64,000 bases of DNA from Calvatia gigantea (Eukaryota; Basidiomycota; Agaricomycetes; Agaricales; Lycoperdaceae). A program made the translations under genes and the position numbers. This document shows positions 13,111 to 24,347 of this stretch, in pieces. Location of the stretch: positions 955,501-1,019,500 of the forward strand of contig JACAAK010000010.1 of NCBI GenBank assembly GCA_025093985.1, in the 5' to 3' direction. Every line of letters begins with the position of its first letter. Within the stretch, counting starts at the first letter, position 1. A model generated the notes under the pieces. It had not been told where the DNA came from and did not search any database. It saw nothing but the letters and a program-made list of their open reading frames with translations.

Positions 13111-14100
13111 TTAACTCCTTACTGGTACAGCGTTCCACTCCACAATTACATCCCTTATCTTGTTCTCGATTACCCCCTTACACAGTTCGCATTCTAACTT
13201 CTCGAGGTGTGGTTCAGCGAGCGACCCCAAAAAGGATAACGTTAAATCTGCCAAAGGAACCTCAGCTCACTGATTGGGCAGGTAACTGGACTTATAAAAC
13301 CTGTGATATCTTCGTGTATGACCTTGGCCGAGACAGCTGCCCAGATTTCCGTGGGCTGTCTCTGCCGGTCCAAGGGACACTCATAGGTCGGTGAATGCGG
13401 ATAGGGCGGCTTCAGGACAATCCTTTTCATCTCGGATGTTCGATGCAAGCGCCACTGGAATAGTCGAAGAAGGTATGACGTCCCAATCCTCGCAGCCAGA
13501 CCGTCAGTGATGGCAGAGAGAGGGTAGGAAATTAAGTGCGAGGAAGACTCAACCGCCAGGTCGTTGAGCATATGCAAGGATGCCAGGGCGTATACCTCCA
13601 AGGGTACAACAGGCGCAAAGGACAGGATCAACTTGTGCAGGTTGGCTTGTGGCGTCAGCTGCATGAGAGGGCTGATCTCGTACATTCGCATCTTGTCAAC
13701 CGCAGAGACGACGGACTCGAACGATGGCACTGGGAAACATGGTGTATCGTACAGTGCGTGGAGCATAACGGCGAGGATGTCCGAACTCTCTGTAACATTA
13801 ACGATCTGATCTCTCCATGTTGGATCCGTTAAGGGTACACCTCTGAGCCTACGGAATGCATTTGGCTGCGCCCCGGTTACGACCTGGGAGTGGATATAGA
13901 ATAGGACTGAATCGGAGGAGAGGAAAACAGTATCCGCTATTTCGTCAAATGCTCCAGGATAAAAGGCGGGTGAAACAGTGAGGTTTCGGCCGCCTGCGGT
14001 TGGATTCTAGCAGTTGATCGTGAGTTTTAAATTAACGTCTGGTGAATTTTACATTTACATTTGCTGGGGAGTCAATCTTCCCATAATCACAGGGTCGCAT
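13111..14100 (-). CDS. Agaricomycete BTB/POZ-domain protein
   Basis: Three exons on the minus strand: 14059-14100, 13301-14006 and 13111-13247, with introns of 52 and 53 bp; the phases close exactly and give 294 residues. The second exon starts the typical domain with FYPGAFDEIADTVFLSSDS, followed by VLFYIHSQVV and SSDILAVMLHALYDTPC. The C-terminal part has the LYALAS-like helix, YLLRLFQWRLHRT and a closing LECELCKGVIENKIRD segment with a CxxC pair, a layout shared by a large expanded family in mushrooms. BTB folds mediate homodimerisation and sometimes Cullin-3 binding; no DNA-binding domain is present. Function unknown. The short first exon is the least certain part. Confidence 0.8.
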
Positions 14101-15821
14101 CGCGAATTTCAACAAACTGTCGCGAAGTTAGACTTCCACTTGGGGGGCGAATGACCACCCACTTTTTCGGCTGGTTCTCTTCAAGGCAGCGGGGGAGCGT
14201 CTTTGAAGGATGGTGCTCTCGGCTTGACGTTCCTCCAGAATTTATCTCGCCACACGCACCACTTCGTGGTGATCATTGTCCACAGATTTGCTCCGAGCTG
14301 GCTTAAGTTTTAGGCCAGCCATTGCCTACTGTTAGCCGTACTCCACATAATCCCTGTCCTTCCATTCAATTCGAGGACGATAATTCAGGTCGTGCGTATC
14401 ACTGCGCATTTAAAAATGCACTCACCCACAAATGTGCGGGAGGAGGAGTTGATGTTACTCCGTCTCTCGTCACTTGTCACGTCAAGCTCTATTATGATGG
14501 TGGATCTCGCGCTGGGGGACGGCGTGGTCTCGCTGAAAATTTAACGACTGTATGGAGAGCTCCCCACAGCTGGGAAAATGGTACGCCTGTAAGGCTGTAA
14601 GTCATGATCAGCGTTCAAACGCTTATCTTGGACAATTTTGGCAAGTCTGAGACATTTGTTTGTATTTGTATTGGCAAATCAAGAACTTCCCGCAGTTCGG
14701 AAGAGCCTGCGGTTCGGAACAACGACGTTTTCTTTCATCTCTCACCCTAAGATCTCCAAGAAAAACAAAATATAGGCATACTCTGTTTATATTGTGCGCG
14801 CATTGCTTTGACAAACGTTTATGAAGCACATGAAGACGAAGGGAGACTGGCAGCGGCACCCTTTGTCGGGAAGGGTCAGAACCTGCCGAAGCGGTCACGA
14901 TTGTGACCGACGTGACATCCGACTTCCCCAATACTCCAGCACTCGGACTCCGGAAAAACGTTTATTGTGGTGTAAAGGATCTGGGAGGGGAGCAGGGCCT
15001 CTCTGAGATACAAAATCATCACACTCAAAATTCTTTCTTATCCCAACTGCTCAGCGCTCAACTGTTACAGCCCTTGCAACTGACCCAAGATTGAGTTCAA
15101 CAATCCCGGCGACGTGGTGGTGCCCCCCTTTGTGGCTGAACTCCGCCACTGCTTCAGGAGCATCAAAGGTTCTACCTTCGAGTGTAGGGGTCGGAGACAG
15201 ACCAGTATAATTAGTGCCATCTGTCGTTCTCTTGTCACGACCCCACACTGATTGGCAAACGGCTCAACGCCCAAACTGCAGTGGAATAGCTACCACCCTT
15301 TAGTTTTTGATTCTCCATGACTGCTGTATTCTTTATAATGGTCCGCACCGCCAGCTCCAATATCCACCAATTTACCTAACCAAAGGCTCTGGACTCCGGA
15401 CTTCTATCTGGTTAGTTCAGGTTTCGTATCTCCCCTCGTTTACCTCTTTCCCACTAATTACTCTAGCACTTTCTATTCCGCAAAGGAGGATTTTAATGAA
15501 GTTCAACTTGTGCTATCCTTCCGCTTGTGTTTTTGTAGTCACTATCCCTCTCACTTTAGACCGTCGAATGAGCTTTGAGAGATCTACCAGGGTAGCACGG
15601 AAGTGGACGTAGTTCCGATACATATATCGTTCGGCACATAACGACACCCGAATTATACAGCGGGATGCCAATGGGCCTTGCCTTGAGACGGGGTGATCAA
15701 TTCAGCCACCAGGTAGGCGAGCTTGTGCACTGTGCTCTCTGGTCCTCCCTGGATATATCCTTTCTCCAACGTAGTCTATATTTAGCCGCCCTAGCTATTA
15801 GCTATTGGAGCCGCTGAATAA
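14101..15821. other. Intergenic region, no gene seen
   Basis: About 1.7 kb between the BTB gene and the folate gene, read on both strands. Open frames such as 14322-14600 and 15307-15612 (+) carry no family signature. Upstream promoter of the BTB gene and downstream sequence of the cyclo-ligase gene are expected here. Confidence 0.45.
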
Positions 15822-16727
15822 CTACTGCGAGGCGCCATTAAGTGGGGCTTTCGGATTTGTCAGGACTTCGTCTGGGGTTACGATATAATCCATAGACCAA
15901 TCGCGTTCGCCCATCGGAATCTCCCCTCCTTGAAGAATCTGTTCTCGAAGTGCCAGGCCCACTGGATAGAAAGAAATCTGACTAGGTTCGAGGAAGAAGA
16001 GTGTTAGACGGACGTACCTAAAATCGGTCTCCTTTGAAAGGATGTATGGTAAGTCGTGACAAATCGATCGTAGAAGCCCTTGCCATGCCCAAGCCGTGCG
16101 AAGCTTCTGTCAAAAGCGACAGCTGGGAAGAGAATGAGGTCCAGATCAGGCGTCTCCAGTGCTGCACGGAATCAATAGTTAACTTGAGGGGGGATGAAAC
16201 GCATAGATTCGTTATCTACTCACCCTTCCGACGTAATCTACCCTGCCAATGGAAATCTGGTTCTTTAATTCCCCATACGCCACTCGGGAGTGATGTGAGA
16301 TCATCATTGCCATATACCTCCAAGAAATCCATTTCTCCGGACTTGTTTATGATTTTGGGAACAAAGAGAGTTCTACCTTGGGTCAAACCGTCGCATGTGA
16401 TGTAGACATAAGCTTGTGTGTGCAACCCCTACCTGATTTGAGGATTTCCAGAACCAGAGATGTCGTGTCAACCTCCCCGGAAGGCATGCTGAGATAACAA
16501 CTCAATGATTTAGCACATTGGAAGGCAGGAAGCGAGGAAAGCAGGCCAGCGACGGCCAGCGCTGTGATAAAATGGTTTATATGTTACGGAAAGATTCACC
16601 GGAAAAAAACGAGGTAATAGTTACTTTGTTCTTGGACTACCTGAAGAGGTACAGCAGCAAGTTTTGCCGTGATTGTTTTGCGCAAGGCACTCTTCTGGGT
16701 CTTGAGTGTTGTCTGGAGCACCGACAT
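15822..16727 (-). CDS. FAU1: 5-formyltetrahydrofolate cyclo-ligase
   Basis: Converts 5-formyl-THF to 5,10-methenyl-THF using ATP, feeding the one-carbon pool (family knowledge). Five exons on the minus strand: 16625-16727, 16433-16561, 16224-16376, 16018-16161 and 15822-15961. All four introns (56-78 bp) are GT-AG and phases close to give 222 residues, near the usual fungal length. The N-terminus QKSALRKTITAKL carries the conserved basic helix; GRTLFVPKI and VYGNDDL follow, and the signature LGHGKGFYDRFV (residues ~152-163) is the ATP/Mg-binding loop. The C-terminus IPMGERDWSMDYIVTP matches the family end. ATG 16727 is chosen because it precedes the conserved helix; the later Met in YLSMPSGE is internal. 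No frame correction needed. Confidence 0.92.
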
Positions 16728-17400
16728 GGGAATGTTGTGAGGCAGTTGCGTTTGGTAGCTGCCGTCTGAGGTAATTAAGGGTGCGTGCCTAATGCGTAGC
16801 GTGGGACCGTTAATAGGTGACTGCGTCACCGATTGCACCAACGGCGCTTAGTATTTTCTCAGTGTTTGGCTTCCATCCTTATCTCGCGAGACATCACTCA
16901 CCGGCAGCGTGGATTCGATGATAATCATTTTTGAATGAGAGTTGATCTCCTCTCTAATCCTGTGTTATATCTCGACGTTTAACAAACGTTCGCCGCGTTT
17001 GTGTGAGGACTCGGCCAACCCAAACCTGCGCATTTTCGCCCGCTTCCAAATCGGCGTCCATGTGACATTGGGGTGTTTCTTTCATAGGACTACACTTCCG
17101 TTGCAACTGGCATGCGTTTGACGCGCTTCGTTAGGTGTGTTTGTCTGAGGACATGGCACAAAGAGAGACCCTCGAAGTACTTTAACTGTATAATTAAACT
17201 CCGCGTGCTTCATCCTACAATCAAATAATCCAAGTTGGTGTAATATGACGTATCCCGTTGCTTGGCGTTCTTCTGGGACAAGTCACCCTGCTCGTGGTCC
17301 TGATCAAACAACTGTGTGGGATCACACACATACAACCACTGGCCCATTGAGTGGTAGCCACCATCGGCTCACACCATTACTTAATCCTCGTTAATCGTCC
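16728..17400. other. Divergent intergenic region between cyclo-ligase and zinc-finger genes
   Basis: Holds the promoters of the flanking genes, which are transcribed away from each other. An ATG at 17245 opens a 49-codon frame in the same phase as the downstream ATG at 17401 but stopped by TAA just before it; it could be an upstream ORF or an extra exon of the zinc-finger gene. Confidence 0.45.
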
Positions 17401-19518
17401 ATGAAGCCTACCTCATTCGTCCCCTCAGTGGAATTCTCGTGCTTGGGAACAACGAGTCAAGCTCGGCCGCGCAGGTCACCAAATACTATTGGGAGCTACC
17501 CACAACACTCTCAGCGAACTCCCTTGCCCATTGGAGGGGGTCGAACTTGGGTCTCTTTCAACCCCGATGTAGTTCATGCAGGAAATTTTCCCACCATAGG
17601 ATCTGCACCGTCCTTTGACAAGTCCATCTCACCATTTGCTGTCGGAATTCACAACCGACCAGATGGCGTCAATTCTGTCAGCATTTCCGCGCCATATGGA
17701 CAACCAGCCGCTGGTGTGAGTCTCTAACATTCATTAACAATTCCTCCTGACAGTATTCATTCTCTTGAGCCCCACCAAGCTGGATATATTGGCCATGACA
17801 GTAGTTATTCCGTCTTTTCACACGCCCTTTCTTTCTCAACTCGTGCCGCAGCCTACCTTCGAGAAGGCTTTCACAATGCCGCAACTGCGGTCACTAACAT
17901 GAACAACTCCTTGTACCCCACTGCACTATCTCACCCAGGCCAGGACTTCGAGCCTGGCGGAGTGGATCACTCTCTTCTTCACTCCACGTCGTCCACACAT
18001 TCAGCTATTGCCTTGAGAAATGAAAATCTCATCAACCTAACACACGGGCCAGTCGCGGAACGACTTGACCTGAATACCAACCACAGGAGACCGATCACTA
18101 CTGCTGTGCAAGTGAATGTGAATGCGACTACAGGTCAACCTATTGCGGCTGATTCCACTCGGACATTGCCACCATCCTCTATTCCCATGAGTAATGGACA
18201 CTCTCCGTCTGCTGTCAGCCCCGTCGTACCAGGATCTTCAGGGCCCAGGCCGCATCACCTGCAATTTCTGATGGGCCCGCCACCATCAACCGTTATATCT
18301 GCTCCAGCGACCGGGAATGCTCTAGAACCAAAGGTGAAGGGGACACATACCACACCTATTCTTCCTTCCGCTCCCAGAGTCATACAAAATGATTTTGGGC
18401 CAGTGTGGTCCGTTCCCCAACCATCACACTCAGCCAACATTCAACAGACTCCTTCAAATCCTCCCAGGGAGGCCTTTCTAGCCTCGGTGGGATCAATGGA
18501 GTCAAGTACGGAAACTATTAAAAAGGTGACTGAAATACCTTTTCCGGAGGACATGCTAACCCCGGAGATGAAAGACAAAGAAAAAGTCAAAAATGCATGC
18601 ATGTCCGATATGTACAAAGGAATTTCCCCGGTGAGTGGCAGTGCTTACTGAAAATTCATGTCACTTAGGGCTCAAGTAGACCAAGTGGACTCCATACACA
18701 CATGAACACGCACAACAATACGAAGCGTATGTTCATGTTCTATTTTTATCCGTCTCCCTCTTTCACGCCCCTTTTATCCCTTTCTATACATTCTGTATGC
18801 GATATGAAACTGCGGATCACTTGCTTATTTGATGGGTTTAATTTGGCAGAATATTGACATCATCTGTTTTTCCGTTCCATAGCATACCCGTGCACGTATC
18901 CCGGCTGCCACCGCATGTTTGGTGTTCGGTCGAACGCAAAAAGGCACCTCCGGACACACGGTATTTCATCTGACACTTTACCCTATTCAACTAGCTCGAG
19001 TCCGTTGGCAACAACAACGTTGGGGAAATGGTCAGCGACGACAAGCGCCAAAGATGGCTTTCGCGCAGCCATACGTAGTCAGTTTCCATGAGCCTATTAT
19101 TGTCGAGGACCACGCCACCCGGGAAGTTGCTGCGCATGACAGTGGAGGCGAAGCGAGCAACAACCCAGCAGGCAAAAGTTTGGGTAGCAGAAGTGGCGGA
19201 GGGGGAAGTGGAGATGGAGGGTTTGTCCCATCGCCTGAGCCGGCCGGTCCTCCCTTTTTCAAGCTGAGATGGTTGCCACTTAGTCTAACCTCCAGGAATA
19301 ATGCTGCCGCCTTGAGAAATGCTCGTGACAAGGAAGCCTGTGAAGATAACGAAGACGATGAAGACAATGTTGAGGAACGGGAAGGTTCTGGCGAGGAAAG
19401 TAGCAGTGAAGGAAGAAGTGGTTGGAAGTCTCGCCGTGCGTCTTCCCCGTGGAGGGATGGCTCGTATGATGAAGGGCAGGGCAAGTACAAGGAGGACGCA
19501 AATAAAGAAGATGAATGA
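17401..19518 (+). CDS. C2H2 zinc-finger protein, probable transcription factor
   Basis: A long Ser/Pro/His-rich N-terminal region leads to paired C2H2 fingers. Exons read as 17401 to ~17715, ~17770-18630, 18669-18726, 18883-18960 and 18995-19518; phases of the last four close exactly. The finger segment has RPSGLHTHMNTHNNTK, then PYPCTYPGCHRMFGVRSN and AKRHLRTHG, the tandem arrangement common in basidiomycete C2H2 factors. The second finger has all four ligands (C-x4-C...H-x3-H). The first has its first Cys (18597-18599) and both His, but the expected second Cys is absent. Downstream comes PFFKLRWLPLSL, seen in relatives, and an acidic C-terminus. The first splice junction is uncertain: the obvious acceptor at 17753 leaves the phase wrong, while acceptors at 17769 or 17779 fit. 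Nuclear DNA binding is inferred. Confidence 0.75.
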
Positions 19519-20673
19519 CCGACGAGAGCACCGCTGCGTGAACAACGGACTGGAATGACTTTGTATGGTATCCCCTATGCCTTCGGCCGTTAATTGATTT
19601 GGGGCTAATTCAGATTTATCTGTTTCCGTTCTTGCAGGTTTACCTTGTGAATGTGCTCTGAGTATTATCCCGTTCTCATCACCAACATCCCTCGAGTATC
19701 GATGGTATTATTCGGGTTCTATATTTTGGACTGTTCGCCGCCCCTCTACTTTACTCATGCCGTACCGGGACATACATACTCTTCGTTGATCGACGCCCAG
19801 CGACTTTTTGGCGATTTATTCTGTATTTGTGGCAGGACTTAATCCCTCACTCCCTCCGGATGTTCGTTCGTAAACAACATATCATATCCTTTCGATGTAG
19901 TTAAGAAAGCAGGGCCCAAGGAGTCACCGAAGCGGGATATATCAGAAACCAAGGAGGTTGACCGGATATATTGGAACTAGTGGAGATTGGTGAGTGCAAT
20001 AGGACGGCTTCAGACTGAGTTCAGAAAGCGCACAAGTGCTCCGTTCCTGTTTGCTGTCGACAAAGAACGGATAAAAGTGTCTGGCGGTTTCTACCATCAC
20101 TAACTAGTCCTGACTTACGAGGCCGCGGGATAGGATACCGACGGATCACTTGGCAAGTTGCGCCCGAATGGTAAATTCCTTCACAGGTTATCTCCGGGTT
20201 GCACCGGGATGCCTTCCCGTCTTTATTGCATCTACTCTCCTTTACCCAAGTATCTGAATAAGATTGTTTCCCTAATCCTGTCCCGGTGTTCCTACGCCAT
20301 CGGTCCGCCGGGTCACCGCTCGCCCCAATCTGACTAAAGAAGGTTGGACGTTGTCACGCACCCTGAGTCATCGTGGAGGAGGCGAAAATAACCCAACACG
20401 CACCCTCTCGCACCCCGAAACGACATTCTTGGGCCTATTAGACCTTCGTGGTTTGGCATGATTGGTCTTTTCGTCCCTGTGACTTCGCATTCTTTATTCT
20501 TTCGCAAATTCGAAATTTGCGGTATACTGTTAATTTCACATGTGGCTTCGGCATCTACCTGACGGGGGGCTGGAAGGAAGGTGCTAGCCAAGGCACGGGT
20601 TTACAACTACCGTTAGCGGTTACTAGTGAATTGGCTGACCCTTGTGGTTCGGTCGGAGGATTCCCCACAGGAC
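19519..20673. other. Intergenic region, no gene seen
   Basis: About 1.15 kb with only short open frames lacking family signatures. It should contain the zinc-finger gene terminator and the distal promoter of the hydrolase. Confidence 0.45.
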
Positions 20674-20681
20674 TATAAAAG
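20674..20681 (+). promoter_or_regulatory. TATA box of the alpha/beta hydrolase gene
   Basis: TATAAAAG lies 51 bp before the ATG at 20725, a normal position for a fungal TATA element. Confidence 0.5.
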
Positions 20682-20724
20682 CTGGACCGGTTACCTAGTA
20701 AAATTATCCTCCTCCCAGCAAACT

Positions 20725-22167
20725 ATGGAACCCGGGGTGTTGATTGCAAATCTGCCCGATGGGGACAAACTTGCTTATCTCGACTCTGGTCCTGTCCCAA
20801 ATTCTGACGATTTTACTACCTTGATTTTGCTTCATGGAATGTGCTTTAATGCTTGTATGTGATAAACTTCACAGGCCTTCCTTTCGCTTATCACCATAAT
20901 CAGACGGCTTTGAACATCTCCTCCCCCTGGCGCACAAATTTAACCTTCGCCTTGTCTTTCCCCAAAGGAAAGATTATGTAGGATCTTCAGAATACACGGA
21001 TGCAGAGATGGCTGCTCTTACCGAAAACCCACGTGTGTTCTTCCAAAGTGCGGGGCGGACATTGGCGCGATTCGTCTTCTATCTCATCAAGCATACTCAT
21101 GTTTGCAAACCTGGTGGGGATTACTCGAGAGGTGGCATTGGTATTGCGGGTTGGTCTTTTGGCGCTCCGTATGCAATGGCTATGTTTGCTGGGCGAGGCA
21201 TGCTTGACGACCCGACTTACTCTACTATTATGCCATATGTGACGGCACTGATCCTCTATGGTAATATTTCCATCTGTATCGATGATCTTTTCTCTAATGG
21301 GAATGCCTAGATCCACCATATCACGCCTTTGGAATGTCCTTCCCGGTAGTGACCGTACCCCCCGACGCTGCTTTTGACGATATAAAAGAAGTTATTCAAT
21401 TATTAGCTTCCTCCTACTATGATCAACCGGCTCAATGGGATGGACAACTTTCCACGTTGGACATGCGGTTACGTACGGATCGCTGCAGTATAACATCCTG
21501 GACTCGCGCCCAGCAAGAACGCTGGACGGAGGACTTTCCCATAAGATCGGAAATGCCAGTCATGTAAGTAGATGTTTGCGTTGTCTGATCAGAGCTAGTG
21601 CTCACCACCCTAACACCACCGTAGCACAAACACACTCACGCTATCATACCTTGAGGAATTGGCCACAGAAGTGCTCTTTAATTTCGATGTTAATTCTAGC
21701 CCATTCCCTCGCGCCCGCGTCACGTACTTGTACGCGAAGCGAACAATGTGGCACGTCGTAGCAGCTCGTTACAAAATTTGGGACAAACAGATGGCGTTTC
21801 TAAAGCAGGGACTTGGCAATAGATTGCGTCCAACGCGTTTCAAAGATGTGGAATGGGCCAATCACTTTGTGAGTGCCAATCCCGGCAATTCAAATCGTGC
21901 GCAGAACTTATGATCACCCTCAAGCTTCATTTCGACTACCCTCAGGAGTTCATGATGATATTGGGAGACTGCCTGCACCAAGAGCACCGTCGCCACATGA
22001 AAGATAAAGTGCATGGGGTCGACAACTTCTCTGTACAACATACCAACGTGGTTCCTTGGAGCAAGGCTGAGGAGATGACCTCATTTTCTTTTCCTTTCTT
22101 TTTTTCCCACTTGTTTTGGTCTTTAAGGTTGTACCTACGCCAGATCTTTAGTTGGTTTACGCTATAA
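20725..22167 (+). CDS. Alpha/beta-hydrolase fold protein
   Basis: Five exons (20725-20854, 20904-21260, 21311-21563, 21625-21868, 21925-22167) with 49-61 bp introns; all phases close and give 408 residues. LILLHG near residues 33-38 is the oxyanion-loop motif and GWSFGA at residues 126-131 places the nucleophile Ser128 in the elbow. FDYPQEF followed by FMMILGDCL resembles the C-terminal region of a mushroom hydrolase family, but substrate and catalytic acid cannot be assigned. The last ~27 residues are strongly hydrophobic (FPFFFSHLFWSL), which is odd for a soluble hydrolase and may be a C-terminal membrane segment or UTR read because the true end is missed. The alternative small ORF at 20626 starts without ATG and was not used. 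Confidence 0.8.
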
Positions 22168-22511
22168 GGGGTGATCTACTGTAGTCCCGACAACTATATA
22201 ACTCGCAGATTCCCTTGGAAATAGATCCTGTGCAATGGGTATCTTTAGGTGTCTGGTATGGCAAAGGTAAATTTACATTTGGGAGACGAGTAGTGCAGCT
22301 ACCCTGGACCCGTACGAGGACTCAGGCAGAGATACGAAGGCTTGCGGGATCAGCTAGAGAGAGAGGAGTGCTGTTTCGTTCGATCCTGCTCATTTCAGTC
22401 TAAACCCGATTGTGATCCTCAACGGATCAGATCGACCAAGGTTCAGTATTCAGTGGGGATAGGGAAGGACCCCCGAAAACCCCTATGGATCCCTGATCCG
22501 AGTTTTGAGAT
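22168..22511. other. Intergenic region, no gene seen
   Basis: Downstream flank of the hydrolase gene. Only short frames without motif; leads into the TTTTATCCG array. Confidence 0.4.
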
Positions 22512-22905
22512 TTTTATCCGCGACCAATTTTCGAAAAATGTTGAGGTTTGATCCAGAAAAAAATTAAGGTCCCCGGACCCTCCAATTTTTATCTGGGCCT
22601 CACCTGAGGGTTCGGGCCGAATTCGGGCGCTAACGCGCCCACTGCAGAAGGCCCCTGAAACTCGGACCGCCCACATAGAGAAATTTTATCCGGATATGTT
22701 CAGGGTTCCCCCAGGTTGCCCCACAAACCGAAAGTTTTATCCGGAAATTGTGCTAGGGTTCCCGGCAAAAAGTTCTTAAGTTTTATCCGCAAAATAGCAC
22801 AGGGAAGTTTTATCCGGAAATTGTGCTAGGGTTCCCGCCAAAAGTTCTTAAGTTTTATCCGCAAAATAGCACAGGGTTCTTCAGAGGTCCTCATCTTTTT
22901 ATCCG
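22512..22905. repeat. TTTTATCCG motif array with a 73 bp tandem duplication
   Basis: The nonamer TTTTATCCG occurs exactly at 22512, 22684, 22735, 22781, 22808, 22853 and 22897, with a one-base variant at 22587. Within it, a ~73 bp unit is tandemly duplicated (about 22732-22804 and 22805-22877); each unit contains two TTTTATCCG motifs and a GTGCTAGGGTTCCCG block. All copies are on the same strand. No coding potential. It lies between the hydrolase and PIG-P genes. Confidence 0.75.
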
Positions 22906-23313
22906 GAGGTGCCTCAGGGATCTCCAGGGGTTTTCGGGGGTCCTGATAGGGATCAGCATCTCCTGGTTCCGTCGGATTTTCGCCCTTCCGATGCCTCGGG
23001 CGAGTTCGTGATTTCGACAAGATTCCGGGCCAGTGATGATGCCGTGGTTTGTCCTACCAATCATATGCAATTTTCCCTGCCGCTCTCCAGCCATTTCCAG
23101 CCTCGTGCAGAGTATGGGGGGACCCCTGCCACTAGTGCGTCACAGAATCACGCGACCTCCCACAAGGTTCTCGGAGTATTGCTGGTCACGGACGGTTCGA
23201 CCACGGACAACTGAGACCGAGTGGGATAGGCGAATCCTTGCACGTAGGTAACGTAGATAATGCCCTCTGCCTTCGAATTCAAGGCTAAGCACTGTTTTGA
23301 GTAGTGTGACACG
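22906..23313. other. Upstream region of PIG-P gene
   Basis: Short frames only. Candidate promoter and 5' UTR of the gene starting near 23314. No clear TATA box. Confidence 0.4.
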
Positions 23314-23945
23314 ATGAGTACCAGCCAAAAAGCCCAGTTATCTTCCACACTCGCCACGACAGTGGAGTTGGAGGCCAACGTTACTAAGACTCGGGCACCC
23401 TGAATTTTATGGATTTGTAGCGTGGGTGTCGACCTCGACTCTTTTCGTCGTGTACATCTTATGGGCATTACTCCCTGATGAATGGATCGTGGCGCTCGGA
23501 GTTGACTGGTATCCGAACCGGTGCGTTTCACTAGCGGAAGTCGAAGTCGCATAGCTGACGAATACCATGTTGTTTCGCCTGAACTTTCCAGAGAATGGTC
23601 AATCCTTGTCCCAGCCTGGTCCGTTGTAACCATCATACTCACCTACATCGTTTATTGGTCGCTGGCGTTGCTTGGGACGCCGAGCCCCTCAGACATGTCC
23701 ACAGTCACAGGTATGTCCCTCCAACTTTTCGCCCAAGGCCTGGAGTGGGCTTACCTTAAAATCATCTCCGATCCATAAATATCACACATTTCTTAGATTC
23801 CTTCGTCCACCTTCCACCACCGGACAGCGCATCGAACGTGTACCTGACTTCGACAGACGCGACTTCCATCCCTGAACTTTACGATATACCGATTGGCATG
23901 GTAAACCGCGTCTTGTACCACAAGAAGCCAAAACATGGTTCATAA
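23314..23945 (+). CDS. GPI19: PIG-P/GPI19 subunit of GPI-N-acetylglucosaminyltransferase
   Basis: Subunit of the ER complex that adds GlcNAc to phosphatidylinositol, the first step of GPI-anchor synthesis (family knowledge). Exons: 23314-23520, 23592-23710 and 23797-23945. EFYGFVAWV opens the first membrane helix, WALLPDEWIVALGVDWYPNR forms the conserved loop, and VPAWSVVTIILTYIVYW is the second helix; the C-terminus is IPELYDIPIGMVNRVLY. The exon junctions from 23402 on close exactly. The frame opened by ATG 23314 (MSTSQKAQLS) reaches RAP and then a TGA at 23401, one base out of phase with the conserved EFYGF; a run of CCC at 23398-23400 where CC would keep the frame is the simplest explanation. 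If the extra base is real the gene is broken. Confidence 0.85.
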
Positions 23946-24347
23946 TTTGAATGAATACAACATGGATCATCGTGCTTTCACTACAACGCGTGGTCACCGG
24001 TAGCTGGATTCCCGGAAAACTTCGGACCAAAACTATCACGGGCACGGAAACCCTTCGTGACCTGACTGTTGATATCTTGCGTTGCGATACGGCATGGATC
24101 ACAGTGCTAGCAGTATGCCTGAATACCTATGTATTCTGCTCAATTGGTGATTTTGATTGCAAGAGAAAGCATGAACAAAATGTATTGTAAGTAAACTTCA
24201 TTCCATGATAGCAGATCCGAGAGTCCGTGCGAACCAAGAAAACTGGCGAAATAAAGATAAGGGTGTCGCATTATCGGCGTGGCGCAGGTGTTACTGATAT
24301 CTGAAAATGCCAGTTTGACTTAGCAGCCGTGACTGACAAGCAAGACG
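23946..24347. other. Intergenic region between convergent genes
   Basis: About 400 bp between the ends of PIG-P (+) and EXO1 (-). The frame 23951-24190 (+) has no recognisable motif. Terminators of both genes are expected here. Confidence 0.4.
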
